Source: Neoceratodus forsteri (Eukaryota; Chordata; Ceratodontiformes; Ceratodontidae). Taken from it: DNA of 64,000 nt. The position numbers were made by a program, and so were the translations under genes. The notes under the pieces were generated by a model. That model saw nothing but the letters and a program-made list of their open reading frames with translations. It searched no databases and was not told where the DNA came from. The first letter of the stretch is position 1; every line of letters begins with the position of its first letter. The DNA lies in NCBI GenBank assembly GCA_016271365.2, contig CM057459.1, forward strand, positions 489,379,501-489,443,500, read 5' to 3'. This document shows positions 23,100-36,304 of the stretch, one piece after another.

Positions 23100-24440
23100 T
23101 GTGGGGGCTGTGCCCCTGATGCCACCCCTTGCAAGGGACAAGCTCACCGCACCCCTCATTATTAAATATCCAACTCCAAGGGGATCAGACACTGGGGAAA
23201 AGAGGCAGGCATGGGAGGGGGCTACTCGATGGGATGGCAGTGTGCAGGGGGAGAATGTAGGGTGGAGCAACCTGCGGGTGGGGTTACACACAGTCAGGGC
23301 ACAAAAAAACACTACCCAAACCCTCCCCCCCAAAAAAATCAACAAAACAAAGATTAGGAAAATAAACCCCACACCAGTACCAAACCATGGACCACCATCT
23401 TCGCAGACCACAGCCCTACCCACCACACCAGCTGGCCAGCTTGATCAGCCTTACCAAAGAAACCCCCTATGACCTTCTGTGCTCTCCAGCCTACATTCCC
23501 TTGCTATTCCATTCCTCACTCTCTTTTCCATTCACTCTCCTTCCTCCTCATTATTCTTTTACTGTCACTATTAATCCAGGCACTCAAATTGAATCGCTCA
23601 GTTTGAGTCACCTATTTGACAGGCTACCCATCTACATGCATATGGCATTCTTATAACCACTGACAGATGTTTTAGTTTTCTTGCCCCTCCGTCTCAGCTG
23701 CACAGCTGAACCATAGCACTTATACCATTGGAAACACATGGGGTTCTTCCCACCCCAAATACACACACACACACTTATCCACAAAACTATCTAATTACTT
23801 CTGTGTGGCCTGTATTCTTACTACTTTCTCTGCATACTTTTGAATGCTTCCACACAAACAGACCTTTAGGGTCAAACACAAAAGTAGCAATAACTCAACA
23901 CCAACCCACACAGCCAGTCGCCCTCTCACATGTACAGGGTGGGTTTGCCATGTTTTCTAGGGTTCTAGTTTGATTCAGATTCAGCATGGTTTGGCAGCGT
24001 ATAGTATGAGTGTGGTTCAGTTTGATTTGATAAGTAAAAGTTTGGGTTCAAGTTCATTCGATTTGAAATTTTTTTTTGTGTAATTTTTCAGTTTGAGTGC
24101 AATTTACTGTTAGATGTATTCTTACTGCCTCAATATGAGTTCTCCTCATCTCACATTTTCTGGGTTCGAATTCAGTTCAGATTCATTTTTTTCCCCTTAG
24201 AGTTCAAGTTCAGTTTGGATCAAGCAAAAACATAAAAGTTTGAGTTTGGTTTGGATTTAGTTCACAGAATAACCTTCCCTCTAGCCACATACATACATAT
24301 TGTAGCAGGCACAGCCATGCTGTTATAGGCAACCCACCAAGTACAGATATAAGCTGAGAGTCTCTGACCTGAGTACTAGGGAGTCCGAGCCAGAGGCAGG
24401 AGTCTTTAAGGGATGATGTCCATGGGTCAGAGTGCTAGGG
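23100..24440. other. No gene; cryptically simple sequence
   Basis: 23.1-23.4 kb is G/C- and A-rich without coding support. 23.75-23.78 kb is a short (AC)n run. 23.97-24.27 kb is a degenerate repeat of GTTCAGTTTGGAT-like words. Confidence 0.45.
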
Positions 24441-24449
24441 TGTACCCCC

Positions 24450-27320
24450 TTGAAATGAATGACGTTCTTTTTTATTTCTATTTTATACATTATGATGATG
24501 AGTTGGAGAATCATGAAGGCCACTTTTCTTCTAACAATGCCCTTGTTAGTTGAACAGTGGCCTTCATTAAAGATCAAATACCAGTGTTTTACAGATTTAC
24601 AATACACACAGGAATTCAAGTCCCTGTGTCAAGATTAGTGTTTCCTGAAAATATCATGTTGTTTGGTTTTGTGGTTTTCTTTCAAACAGCATCTGTTAAT
24701 GTGCTTTACAGTAACTGAAAACAGTGAAGAAATTATGAAGAATTTTCTATCCCTATGAGTGAGTGATGACATCATTCTTGTCCAGCCTGTTCCTGCAGCA
24801 ATGAAGTCCTTAATTGCCAGTAGTAGCTGTTGCACTTCCCAGTCAGAGCAATCTGTAGGTCTAATTGTCTTTACTCCAAGTGTGTTACTAACCCATCTGG
24901 GTTGTGTTTAGATAGATTGTATCACTCTGTTCTCATAAAGAGTTGGTTATTTGTGTTTCAGTGGGTAACTGAAGTGGTATAAATGAATGTTTGTGAGAAA
25001 TCTCCTGTCTGTATCACAGCTGTGTTATTTCACATTAAACCTGCATTGTTTTTTTTTTGGCTATATAAACACAGGGTTGTTTAATGGAAATAAAATAAAT
25101 CTAAAGTTTGTTGAGTCAGAAAATCATAAAAGTAGTGTGTCTTTGATGTAGCCTCCATAGATACCTGCATATTCATGTGAGAACAATATTATTGTTATGT
25201 TAGATTGACAAACAGGTGTCTGCCACACTTTGCTATTTCAGGAATGTGTTCTGTTACATCAAAACTCTGCATTGTTTTTTTGGCTTTGTAAACCCAGGGT
25301 TGTTTAATGGCTATAAAATAAATCTAAAGTTTAAGTCATAGAAGTACTGTGTCCTTGATGTAGCCTCCATACATATGTTCATGTGAAAACAATATTGTTT
25401 TTACATCAGATTGATAAACAGTCTGCCACACTTTGCTATTTCAGGAACATGTTCTGTATGAACTCACAAAATTCATTTCTCTGAGGGATTCTGGTTGGAA
25501 ATATATCATGTAATCATGTATGTGTGTGTAACTAGACATGCTATATGTCATCCTGATGCCATTGTCTCTTGCCCCTCAGTTGAGGCTACTGCACCCTGCT
25601 TCCCTCTGTCCCCCAAGTCAGGGCCCAATGCCCCATGTTGCCCCTGTTCCAGTCTCCACAGACAGGACCACTGTGCTCTCTGTCTCTACAGTTGGGGTTG
25701 TTGTACCATACTGCCCAAAGCCACCAAAGGTGGGGCTTTTGTTGCACCCTGCTACCAATTTCCACTACCCCGAAATGGGCAGGGCTACGGCATAATGTGC
25801 AATCCGTCTGAGTCAGTGCTGCTGTACCCTGATGCCACCCTTTGTCTTGCCACATGGTCAAGGCATCTGCACCATGCTGTCCTCAGTCTCTGTCACCACA
25901 TCCAAGGCTGCTGTGCCCTAGAGCCCCATACCTCCACAGGTAGGGCTGTTGCACCCTGCTACCCTCTGTCTCCACCCTATAACACAAGATGAAAGTGCTT
26001 GTTTTTTCTTTTGAGCAGTTTGGATAGTGTACTAAAGGATCTGACTCTGGTGGCAGGGAGCAGCATGGTGCAACAACCCCAACTGTGGAAGCAAGAGACT
26101 CTATGGTGCAGCAGGACACAGCGATGGCAGGGGCAGAGGACAGCTTGGTACAGAAGTTTTGGCTGTGGGGCAGAACACAGTGGGGCAACAGGATACAGCA
26201 GCCCTGACTATGTGACAAGGTACTGTACACATGTTGCAGCTGCTCTGCCCATTTGGGGCAGTACAGGTGCAGAAAAATCTCCACCTTTTGTTGGCCTTGT
26301 GCCACATGGTGCAGCAGCCCCAACTGTGGAGGCAGAAGCCCTGGGACTATAGGGCTTAGCAGAACACCACAGTCCTGTCTTTGGAGATTTGAACAGGGGG
26401 CAACAGGGGGCATTGGCCCTGCCTTTGGGGGGAGCGAGGGAAGCAGGGTGCAGTAGCCTCAACTGAGGGGCAAGAGACATGGGCATCAGGATGACATACC
26501 TGTATAGTATGTCTAGTTACACACATACATGATGTATTTTCACACAGAATCCCTCAAATAACTGAATTTTGTGAGTTCATATAGTACATGTTCCTGAAAT
26601 AGCAAAGTGTGGCAGGCACCTGTTTGTCAATCTAACGTAACAACAATATTGTTCTCACATGAATATACAGGCATGCATGGAGGCTACATCAAAGACACAC
26701 TACTTTTATGACTTAACAAACTTTAGATTTATTTTATATTCATTAAACAACCCTGTGTTTATATAGCCAAAAAACAATGCAGAGTTTTAATGTGAAATAA
26801 CTCAGCTGTGATACAGACAGGAGATTTCTCACAAATATTCATTTATACCGCTTCAGTTACTCACTGAAACACAAACAGCCAACTTTTTTATGAGAACAGA
26901 ATGATGCAATCTATCTAAACACAAACCAGATGGGTTAGTATCACACTTGGAGTAAAAACAATTAGCCTTACAGATTGCTCTGACTGGGAAGTGCAACAGC
27001 TACTACAGGCAATTAAGGACTTCATTGCTGCAGCAACAGGCTGGACAGGAACGATATCATCATTCACTGATAGGGACAGAAAAATCTTCACTGTTTCTTC
27101 TCTGTTTTCAGTTACTGCAGAGCACATTAGCAGATGCTGATTTAAAGAAAACCACAAAACCAAACAACATGATATTTTCAGGAAACACTAATCATGATAC
27201 AGGGACTTGAATTCCTGTGTTTATTGTAAATCTTTAAACACTGGCATTTGATCTTTAATCACCAGCTCTCCATCAATAATGTATAAAATAGTAATACAAA
27301 AATACCCCAATTCATTTCCA
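24450..27320. mobile_element. ~2.9-kb foldback element, arms ~1.3-1.5 kb
   Basis: The left arm (about 24450-25980) and right arm (about 26000-27320) are inverted copies. Outer arm examples: TTCTATTTTATACATTAT faces ATAATGTATAAAATAG; GGTTGTTTAATGG faces CATTAAACAACC; GTCTGCCACACTTTGCTATT faces AATAGCAAAGTGTGGCAG. Inner arm: TTGCCCCTCAGTTGAGGC faces GCCTCAACTGAGGGGCAA. Inner arms consist of degenerate tandem units with TCCACAGTTGGGG...TGCACCCTGCT. The left arm also has a ~220-bp tandem duplication (25045-25250 and 25265-25450). No transposase; all long frames are mirrored and lack domains. Confidence 0.85.
24513..24567. mobile_element. 55-bp near-perfect palindrome inserted in the left arm of the foldback
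   Basis: ATGAAGGCCACT at the left pairs with AGTGGCCTTCAT at the right, and CTAACAA pairs with TTGTTAG inside. The mirrored right arm (about 27262) lacks this block: there ATCACCAGC directly adjoins the TTTGATCTTTA mirror. It was therefore gained after the arms were formed, or lost from the other arm. Confidence 0.75.
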
Positions 27321-27329
27321 TGGGCCATG

Positions 27330-30300
27330 CCCCTGTACTCTCCCTTGCCTTATATCATAATGTGCCTGACTGTGGGGGTGTGGATATTAGCTTCATGGGG
27401 TGGGAGGGCATAACCCTGACTATAGTGGGGCTCCAATAGTTTGTGCATACCATACTGCACAACTGTCCCAAATTACAAGGAACAGCTCTTAGGTTATCCC
27501 TGAAAACTGCTCAGCCCCATCATCCATCCATCGATCATGGAAAACATCCGGCTCATACAGAGGATGTCATGCAAATTTAGACTTCATGGCAGGAGCATCA
27601 TTTCAGATTTCAGCAGGGGGAAGCTAACAACCAGTGGAGGCCAGGTGCTAGTTAGACCCTAGACGGCAAGCTCTGGAACATCTGGAACATCTCTAAAAGG
27701 TAGAATGTATTTATTGTGACTGGAAAGTGCTATGCAAATCAGGAAAAATTCAAATGTATAAGATTCATCTGTCTATTCACCGGAGCAGTGCATCAGATTT
27801 GGGCTTAAACCCACCCAATTACTAACCAGTTTTTTCTTGGCTGAAGTTCTGAACCCCCCACCCCATGGGTTGTGAAGCTGCCCAAAAGCACAAAACCATG
27901 AAAAACACATCAATAAGTCAGTCCTTCCTCCTTCCCCAATCCCCTACAAAAAAAATGATTTACTTTTACTTACCTGACTATCTGGCCAGACCCTGCGGCG
28001 TGGACCAGTGTGTCACCAGTCCAGTTTTCAGTCCACTCCTCCTTTGTCCTTCTTCCAGAAGCTAGATACTAGAACCAACCATCCCAGATCTCCCCTGTGG
28101 TCTGTGACCAAGTCACCTCACTGACCAAACCCACCCAGCCTGTATTGTTTGCTTCTTGCTTGGCTGCTGCCACACTGCACTGATCAAGGCCTGTGAAAGC
28201 CTCCCACACCACTGTCACCACTACTGCTAAACCTACCTTGTTGTTGTGGGGGTCTGTGCTGTTATTTTTTTGTAAGCTGAGCCTAGTAGAATAAGTAGGT
28301 AGCCCAGTTATAGAGTTGGCATATTCACATCTATTCATCATAATCGGGAGGTGGAGCAGCAAGACGGCTGCTGTGCTGCTCCACTCCTCACTGCTCCATG
28401 CTGCACCAGGTCTGAAAAGTGTTTGTTTAGTTTTGATTTTATTTAAATTGTGTATTTTACCTTTTCTTTGAGAAGTTATCTTATTCAAATTTTATTCAGA
28501 TGACAGATAGCAAGTGGCACTAATAGTTTGAATATCGTTTTGCCTTAGTTCCTGGAAAAAACATCATCAAAGCACCAGCAAAACTGCTTGGAGCTATAAG
28601 TGCCCTTGCTCTTTTAATATTTTACAGTGCTCCTAGCTGCATTGTTCATATGTGTTTAAATCTTGCAGTCACATATCTTATGGTAGAGAAGACTGAAGCT
28701 GAACGATTATGGTGTTTTCACCCTAAATGACAAACGCTGAGTGGGCCCAAGGAGAAATAGACATGGGAAAAGATGGTTTTGCACTGTCTGTGCTAATGTG
28801 CTCATTTCACTCCAATTAAAGGTAAGCCATCTTTGCTTGGGACAGGGGGCTCAGTATTCCCATTGGGATGTAACTGCCTGCACTCAGTGGATCATTTTAT
28901 GCTTGTATTTTCCAGGTGACCCCCAGAGGCTTTCCATGGATGATGGACCACAACGGAAGAAAAATTTAAAATGGAAATAGAGGGACACTTGCTGAGGCTC
29001 TTGCAGGAGATTTGGACTCCCAGACCCCTGGATTAAGTGAGGGGAAACAAGTTTATTTGCATTTTTGTCCTTTGCCTGTGATGTTCCCTGTTCTTAACCC
29101 ATGAAGATACACTGTATTTGCAATGGTGGAAATTGGTCATGGGAGCCTACCTTTCTGGCCATCTGTGCGCTGGTCTGAGTGCGCCTGTCACTTCCGAATT
29201 CGATGCCCTTCCCTGAGGTCTGCCCCCCCTGGAGTTAGTATATTTAGTTAACGGGGGTGGGGTGCAGAGGCACAGCCCCCTGCATGAAAAGCAGGATTCA
29301 AAATGAAATCCCTGGTACCCTAATGACAGGAGCATTCTGATGGTGGAACCAGGAGCCTATGCTTTCTAGAGTTACCGTATGTATTCTTCCAGGTGTTTTC
29401 TGAATACCCAAACTAATTAATGAAAAGGATTGCCGGGTGTAGGTGCTTTTGGAACAGTTATAAAGTCCAGCATTAAGGAGTCTGAACTCTTATCTTGGAG
29501 CCTGAACTCCTGACGTTTATAAACTCTGCCGAATAATTTTGGTGGTTTCAGTGTTTAAATGGAGTTTTGATTATATTCATTAATTGTCTCTGACAAGAGC
29601 CAATTTCAATTTACAATATTAAAAGCTATCGATTTAAAACAGAAAGCCTTGATCAGAACTCCTAAATGTGGATTTGAGCCACTGAATGAGCGATATAAAA
29701 CACTATCTTTAGTGAAGTGGCTTACTGATACTTTATATGCACTTTATGGAGAATGCGGCAAAATTGTCAGTGAGTCCCAATATTTTTATATTTTAGTGTC
29801 ACTTGTGACACATGAATGATTATAAATTTCGCACTAAAATGCCAAGCAGTCTGTGATGGTTTTCATTTTACAGGATATAAGGAGCATAAAACAAACTTTT
29901 TTTAAGCATTTTCGTGGAGCCAGCTGCCATGATGTGGGGGAAGGACCCGATGTGAATTGCCCTCATTTGTGGCCTTGAAATTGACTGGCTTGTCTGGCTA
30001 GATTACCTCATTGGCATGGTGTGGTTTAAGAATGTTAGACCCACAAATAACTTAGTGCTGTCACACTCACTCCTTCAACATGTTTCAGAAACATGGACAA
30101 AGTTTTGCCTTTGCCTGGTTGTTTGTCTAGGAATTGAACTGGAGTACTGCAGGGATTGTCTCAACAATTGTTCACAAAAGTTTATACAGTTGGACTTTTT
30201 ATTATAAGGAACACTGTTACTTTTGTTATTTCAATTATCTTTTTTTATACACTAAACTGGAATGACAATATAATTGCCCTAATGAGTGTCTTTGACAGTT

Positions 30301-30495
30301 TAACAGTTGAACTCTCCTATATAAAGAATGTCACTGTCGATTTTGTTTTGACTCAAACACATTTGCTTTCCTTAGAATGAAGTGCATAGAGAAGGAGATG
30401 TTGTTACTATAACTTCATAGGTGACCCATGATTATGTAGAAAGGAGCTTGTATCTTATGTACCAGCTGTTCACATTACTACTATTTTTAGTGAAA
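27330..30495. other. No gene seen
   Basis: Frames on both strands are short and lack domains. Two motif-poor stretches (28.7-29.0 and 29.1-29.35 kb) are locally GC-richer. No repeat family was recognised. Confidence 0.45.
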
Positions 30496-30797
30496 TATTT
30501 GGGCCCAGATATTCAAAGCAGTTGCGCATGGCGCAACTGAGTTGCACCGGCACAAGTGCGGACTTGCGCCAAGGAGTGATATTCAGTGGGAACCAGTGCA
30601 CAGTGCAAATCTCATTGTGCCAGTGTGCAACTATAATGAATGCAGGTGCAAGTGCAGGGGGCGTGCCCATGAATATCCAGTGCAGTGTGATATTCAACCG
30701 TGAAACCATGGCACAAGTGCGTAGCAAATCAGAGATGCACTGAGCAGACTTGTTCCTATAAATACAGGGTGCAAGCACACAGAAAGCACTTGTGCCA

Positions 30798-30975
30798 GGT
30801 GAGAGGGAGTGAGAGAGAGAGAGAGAGAAAAAGAAAGAAAGACAGACAGACAGACAGACAGAGAGAGATAGAGTGAGAGACAGACAGACAGACCGAGGTA
30901 GACACAGAGAGAGAGAGAGAGGGGGACAGACGTGGCAGTGGAGAGGGAGACAGGGGCAGAGAGAATGTGAGAGAC
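30798..30975. repeat. (GA)n / (GACA)n simple repeat
   Basis: Runs of GAGA and GACAGACA inside the 5' untranslated part of the Harbinger element. They create long minus-strand frames rich in Leu/Ser/Cys that are not genes. Confidence 0.9.
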
Positions 30976-31062
30976 AGGCAAACACACTGCCAGGCAATGC
31001 ACCAGAGTGGCACACAGCCCACAGCAGCCAACCACCCAGGGGGATATTAGACATCAAGAGCC

Positions 31063-32210
31063 ATGGATAGTGCACCCTTCATGATGATTGCCATAATGAG
31101 GGGTGTGCGGGGGCAGGAGGAACAGCGACATGGCCGAGGAAGGGCACATCAGTGGTATGCCAGACATAGGTGGTACAGTGCTCGCATCACCTTCAAGAAC
31201 TATGGTGACACAGAGATAGTGGGCTGGTACCGCCTGAACAGGGTCTATGTGAGGCAGCTCTATGAGCTGTGCAGTGAGGAGATGCAGGTACCCACCAGAT
31301 GGAGCAATGCCATGTCCATGAAGAAAAAGGTGACAGCCATCATTTGCCTGCTCATCACGGGCACATTCCAGAGACCAATAGGGGCCACCACAGGCATAAC
31401 CCAGTCAGCCACATCCCGCCTTCTCACACAGTTCCTCAACGCTCTGCTGCCACTAGCTTCAGAAAACATCTGTTCCCATAGCACACAGGCAGAGCATGCA
31501 GCATCCATGCAGGACTTCCACAGGGTAGCACGTAGGCCTGGCATGATTGGGGCCATTGACTGCACCCACGTGCCCATCTACATGCCACCTGGCTGTGAGG
31601 GTGTGGCGTACATTAACAGGAAGGGGAGCCCGAGTGTCAACTGCCAGGTGGTGTGCGATGCCAGAGGGTGCATCACCAATATCTGTGCCACACAACCTGG
31701 GAGTGCACATGATGCATTCATCTGGCAGAGCTCTGCACTGTGCCACAGGTTTGCACATGGGGACATCCCCACGGGCCACCTAGTGGTTGAGTATGGCACG
31801 GCAAGGGGTGATGGGCAGAGCAGGCCATGGGATGGGGGAGGGCAGGGTGGGCATGCTGGTGTGGGCACCAGGGACAGGCAAGAGGCACAGCATAGGATGG
31901 CAGAGGGCTAACCATGTCATTATTCACACAGGAAACAGTACCTATCCACTGAGGCCCTGGCTGCTCACCCTTACTGGCACCCGTCATCTACAGCAGAGGA
32001 ACACTACAACAAGGCACATGCCAGCACAAGCAACATCATTGAGTGTGTATTTGGCATGCTGAAGGCACGGTTCCATTGCCTAGACAGGTCTGGTGGTGCC
32101 CTATAGTACAGCCCCTTGAAGCCTGTGCCCTATTCCTGGCCTGCTGCATACTGTACAACATGGCCATTGACCGTGGGATAGCTGTTGAGGCTGATGAGGG
32201 TCAACAGTAG
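31063..32210 (+). pseudogene. HARBI1-like Harbinger transposase (two exons, mutated)
   Basis: The family cuts and pastes DNA with a DDE catalytic triad and needs a Myb-like partner for nuclear entry and DNA binding. Exon 1 (31063-31786) opens with an N-terminal helical region and carries GAIDCTHV (first Asp, codon 31558-31560) and GSAHDAF (second Asp, 31711-31713). An intron 31787-31931 ends CACACAG; exon 2 resumes with a GNSTYPL segment and reaches IIECVFGMLKARF (Glu codon 32041-32043). Lesions: the donor reads G/TTGAGT instead of G/GTGAGT, a base appears lost in the C run near 31969, TAG replaces a codon at 32104, and another frame change precedes the final TAG at 32208. All three catalytic residues survive. 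About 340 residues, as expected for HARBI1. Confidence 0.88.
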
Positions 32211-32959
32211 TGGGGACAACAGAGGCAATGGGCCAGAAGGTGGTGGGCAGCCCCTCCAGGTGGAGGGATCCCCGGTTGCAATGGCAGGCACATCAACACC
32301 AGGACACCATAGCACAGGAGCACTGTGGTGCACACAGGTAGGTGGCTCGATACACATGCATGGGCCACACACACAGGTACAGCACACATGCAGAGACATG
32401 CATAGCAATGGGCATGCACACACAGAGGTGTGGTGCTGGGGTAGGGGAGTCAGTGGCACACAATCACACACAGCAACACACACATGCACCCAAGCACACA
32501 TGCACCCACACACCCAGGTGTTGGCATGTGGCATGGATCAGATGCATTGCACCGGTGCACAGGACAACCCTGTGCTGAACTGCCCTCATCACACCCATGC
32601 CACATGGTCCAGGCAAGCACACATACACAGGTAGCATGCAGCATGACACACAGATGCCATACCAGTGGTTTGCACACACACACACGCTGACCATGCATGC
32701 ACAGGGTAGCAGCTGCGGACTGTGGTCAGGGTGGCATGCACATCAGGGCTGCTGCATGGAACCATGGCCACCATGGCCACAGTGGCAGCCTTGCCAGGGC
32801 TGATCAGCAGCCACAGGCTGCACATCAGCCACAAGGGGTGTTGGCAACAGCCCCCCAGGGGTTGAACCATGGGACCATGACCGGGTCTGCACAGGGGTGC
32901 GTAGGCACCCAAGCAGGACAGCCCCAGGCGTACCTGGGATGCCAACATCAGAGCCTGGC

Positions 32960-34565
32960 ATTGAAAGTGTGGGTTTCATCTGACGCCGGATCATGGGGTG
33001 GACATTGCACTGCATGGGATCAGTGGTTCCTGGCCACGCCCTATGGAAGCCAGCATCACAAAGCCATCTGTGATAGCATTGGCAATGCAATCCAGGGCTG
33101 CAGTCAGGGCCTTCTGCATGTGCAGTATCCCCACCAGGAGCTGCACAGTGCCTCTCTCACACTGCTCGGCCAATGGGTACACCTCCATGTGCAATGCACG
33201 CACCCCAGTGGCAAGCAGCACCTGTTGCTCTATGGAGGCCCACAGCAAATGGGTGTGCTTAGCCAGTGGATCAGCATCCTGGGGAACCTGGGCAGGATGC
33301 CAATCCTTCTGTGGTGACCGGCCATGCTGTGCAGGCCCCCCTCTCTGGTGATGCTGCAAGTGTGGTCCTCATGGGGAATGTCCATAGCTGGAGCCCCCAT
33401 TGTGGACCCAGCATCCGGCTACCCTGTGGCACTCGCAGCCTGCTGCCCTTGTCCATCTGGCTTCTGAACACTGCCCAGTGCCTGCGCAGCCACACCACCA
33501 CCACAGGGCACAGCCATGGCAGTGCACACAGCCGCACCTGCAGTGGCAGCTGGCAGCTGGTTCCCCACCGGCAGGGCACTGGACATGCTGCCTGTGTTGG
33601 TGGCTGGCATGGAAGTTTCCCCCACAACATTGCCTATGCTGTCCAGGATGATGGTGATGTCATCATTGGTGTTGGACCCCACCACAATCTGTGTCTCCAT
33701 GCAGAGGACACCAAGACTGGCATCCTGCAGGAACACATCCAGGGCCTCATCCAACCCCATGCCCAGGGCATCCGCCTGGACTGTGGTGGTGTGCTGCAGC
33801 CAATCAGGGCCCCTGGGTACCAGTGGAGGTGGAAGGCTGGTCCTTCATGGACGGTCCTGCATCTACGGTCACTGCCGGCACCCCATCCTCTGCATGCAGG
33901 CATGCTGGTGCTGAAAGAGAAGAATGGTGTGTCAGTGATGCAGTGCCCACATGTGCCCCCCAAACTGCCACTGCATGTGTCAAGCAGCATGGCATGTGTG
34001 TTGTGGTGCACACATGCACAGGACATGCATGCCGGCAGCATGCATGCCAGAATGCTGGTATATGCATCCTCCATGCCACCAGCTGTGTGTGGCTGACATA
34101 CTTATCATGCAGTGATGGACTGCCACCCATCTCAAATCCTCCTTCAGGCACACCTTCCACTGTGCTGTAGTTTATGGTGACTGACACCAACTCCTCCTGT
34201 ACCGTGAGTGATGGCACATCAGCAGGCCCCCCTCTGGTGGTCTTCTGGGAGGCATGGATGACTGCCATCTTCTCCTTTATGCACCTCCTGTCTGTGTCCA
34301 CCTTTTTAAAGCACTCCTGCTCTGACCGCTGGTGGATGCCATGCTGGTTAATGCAGCCTGCCACCTCCTCCCAGGCCCCAGCCCTGGCCTGTGGTATGCC
34401 CATGGCAACACTCAACAGTGGCTCCCTGTCAAGGTAGGCATCAAACAGGGCCTCTGTTTCAACCTTAGTGAAATTGGGCCTGCGCTTGTGATCAGGCCCA
34501 TGCTCCTCACGCTCTTCATCCTCTTCACGTCCAGACAGGTTGCCTCCTGTGGGCATAGACAGCAC
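32960..34565 (-). pseudogene. Harbinger Myb/SANT-like partner protein (NAIF1-like), minus strand
   Basis: Harbinger elements encode a second, Myb-like protein that binds transposon ends and carries the transposase into the nucleus. Residues about 28-105 from the ATG at 34563-34565 read RRPNFTKVETEALFDAYL, AWEEVAGCIN and CFKKVDTDRRCIKEKM, the pattern of NAIF1-type trihelix domains. An acidic Glu-rich stretch precedes it. A likely intron runs from GTATGT near 34107 to TTCTCTTTCAG ending at 33913. Exon 2 continues through about 33420 and further to a Leu/Ala/Ile-rich region at about 33000-33340 that may form a helix. A frame change lies in the G run near 33810 and another before 33360. The start is uncertain: TGCCCACAG just inside the ORF (ends near 34552) could be a splice acceptor. 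Confidence 0.7.
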
Positions 34566-35230
34566 AGTGTGTTAGTTGCAGCATCCCCCATAGCATCCTA
34601 CCCTGCTGTGTTGTCTGATCCCAGGGCGCTGCAGCAGCATGCGCAACCCACCTCAAAGGATGCAATACTGGTCCATGGCCAGTGCTGTTGCATGGTGCTT
34701 ATATGGCGCGTTGCATACAAATGAGCTTTGGCACAATGGTAATGACATGCTAATTCCTCCAGTGTGCCACGCATTGGCTGATGAGCTCACTTGCATGTGG
34801 CATCTGAATATTGCGATTTTGCTCTGTGTGCAATGGGATTGCTCCGGAGCAAGTTGCAGCTGCAATGCGCACACATGCACAGTGTGCAGGACCGCAGTGC
34901 ACATGCGCCAAATGGATTCATGTCATCAATCGCACACTGTACACTGACTGCACAATGGGATCCATGGTGCATGGTGCGCCAGGCCTGCTATCGTGCACAT
35001 GCGCACCATGAGCCATCGGCAGAGGCAGATGACCCCTGACCCCTGCTGTGATCTCTGCCCCTGGGTGACCCCTGCACCTGTGACTCCACCTAGCCACACC
35101 CATGCCATGCATCTCTGAGACTGCACAATGGGTGAACACAGTGCATGTTCTCTCGGATCGCGCATCTGGCACATGCCATGGCCACGTGCACTTACTGCCA
35201 CCATTTTGCTCACTGGCTACTACTCACAGC

Positions 35231-35488
35231 ATGGCGCAGCAAAGGGCACCAAGGGCAGAAAACTGGATACAGGTGAAGCTGGTGAACATGGTCACCTGCA
35301 TTAAGCCCCACGCACCCCAACTCTTTGGCCAGGCACCCCTGCAGCAGCCCAGGGTCACGGTGTGGCAGAGCATTGCTGTCACACTTCAGCAGTGGACTGG
35401 TGTGGCCAGGATGGGGGAGCAGTGCCACCACTGCTATGGAGACCTGGTGAGGAGGGACCCAGAGCACCTGAGGAGGCTGGAGGCATGA
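35231..35488 (+). pseudogene. Second Myb/SANT-like gene of the Harbinger element, first exon
   Basis: From ATG 35231 the 85-codon frame reads AENWIQVKLVNMV, PQLFGQAPL, TVWQSIAVTLQQ and EQCHHCYGDLVRRDPEHL. This is the spacing of a Myb/SANT or MADF-like DNA-binding domain (W...LV..., LFG, VWQ.IA..., C...Y.DLVRR). It differs from the minus-strand partner gene and points the other way. It stops at a TGA that overlaps ATGAGTCAG, which could be a decayed GTGAGT donor. Possible later exons are a Gln/Arg-rich stretch near 35820-35885 and a segment after CCCTTGTCATAG ending near 36434. Function as a DNA-binding accessory protein is inferred from the fold only. Confidence 0.6.
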
Positions 35489-36304
35489 GTCAGGTGTGGG
35501 GCTGTGTCACAGCCAGGTGAATAGGCCCATATAGCATGTGTGCCCTGGTGCTGCACTGTGGTGTTGGCTACGCTGCTTGGCATGCCCTGCAGAGCAGTGC
35601 ACTGCCATCATACGTATCACAGGGTGGCATCGCCAGCTGCCTCTTGCTTTGTGATGCAGGTATGCAGGACGTGTCGGGCAGGGGCTCACCCTGTGCACAG
35701 GGGTGGGGGTGGTGGGCAGTTGCTGTGGATGTTTACTGATGTGTATCTGTCTATGTTCCATTCCCATGGCCTAAAAATTGAAGGAGAGTGGCAGTGATGG
35801 CAGTGGCAGGATGGCAGGCCTCAGCGGGCCAGGGTGGTGGCACAGGAGCAGCTCCAGCACCAGTGGGGCCACAAAAGGCAGGATGGCACTGTTATGGTCC
35901 TTCACACTGTACATGGGGGTAACATGGGCATGGGTGCTGGCATGGCCACCTGTGCCATGTCCCGTGGAAGCTGTGTGTGTCGCACTCTGTGTGGTGCCTG
36001 CCACTGTGGTGCACCCATTGGACACATGTGCCAGCTGTTCATGGGGTGGGTGTGTGCCCTGCTGCCAATGCCATTGCTGTGGTGCTGCCGGTGCACTGTG
36101 TCATGTGACTGCCATTGTGCAGTCGGGTGGCCACTGAACGGCGGGGGCCACTGCTGTGCACTGTTGTGGTGTGCCACATTGCTGGCAGGCATTGGGTGCC
36201 ATTACAGGCCCTCTGGGGGTGTGTGATCCTGCTGCCCATTGCGTGCTGTGTGTGGGCATGGTTCCTGGGACATTGCACTGCTCACCTCTCCTGTCCCTTG
36301 TCAT

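Noticed and set aside
25495..26490. Mirrored frames of 165 and 176 residues on opposite strands
   Set aside because: They are the two arms of the inverted repeat translated, rich in Cys/Pro from tandem units, with no family resemblance.
30470..31075. 201-residue minus-strand frame with Ser/Leu/Cys repeats
   Set aside because: Produced by the (GA)n/(GACA)n simple repeat in the Harbinger 5' region.
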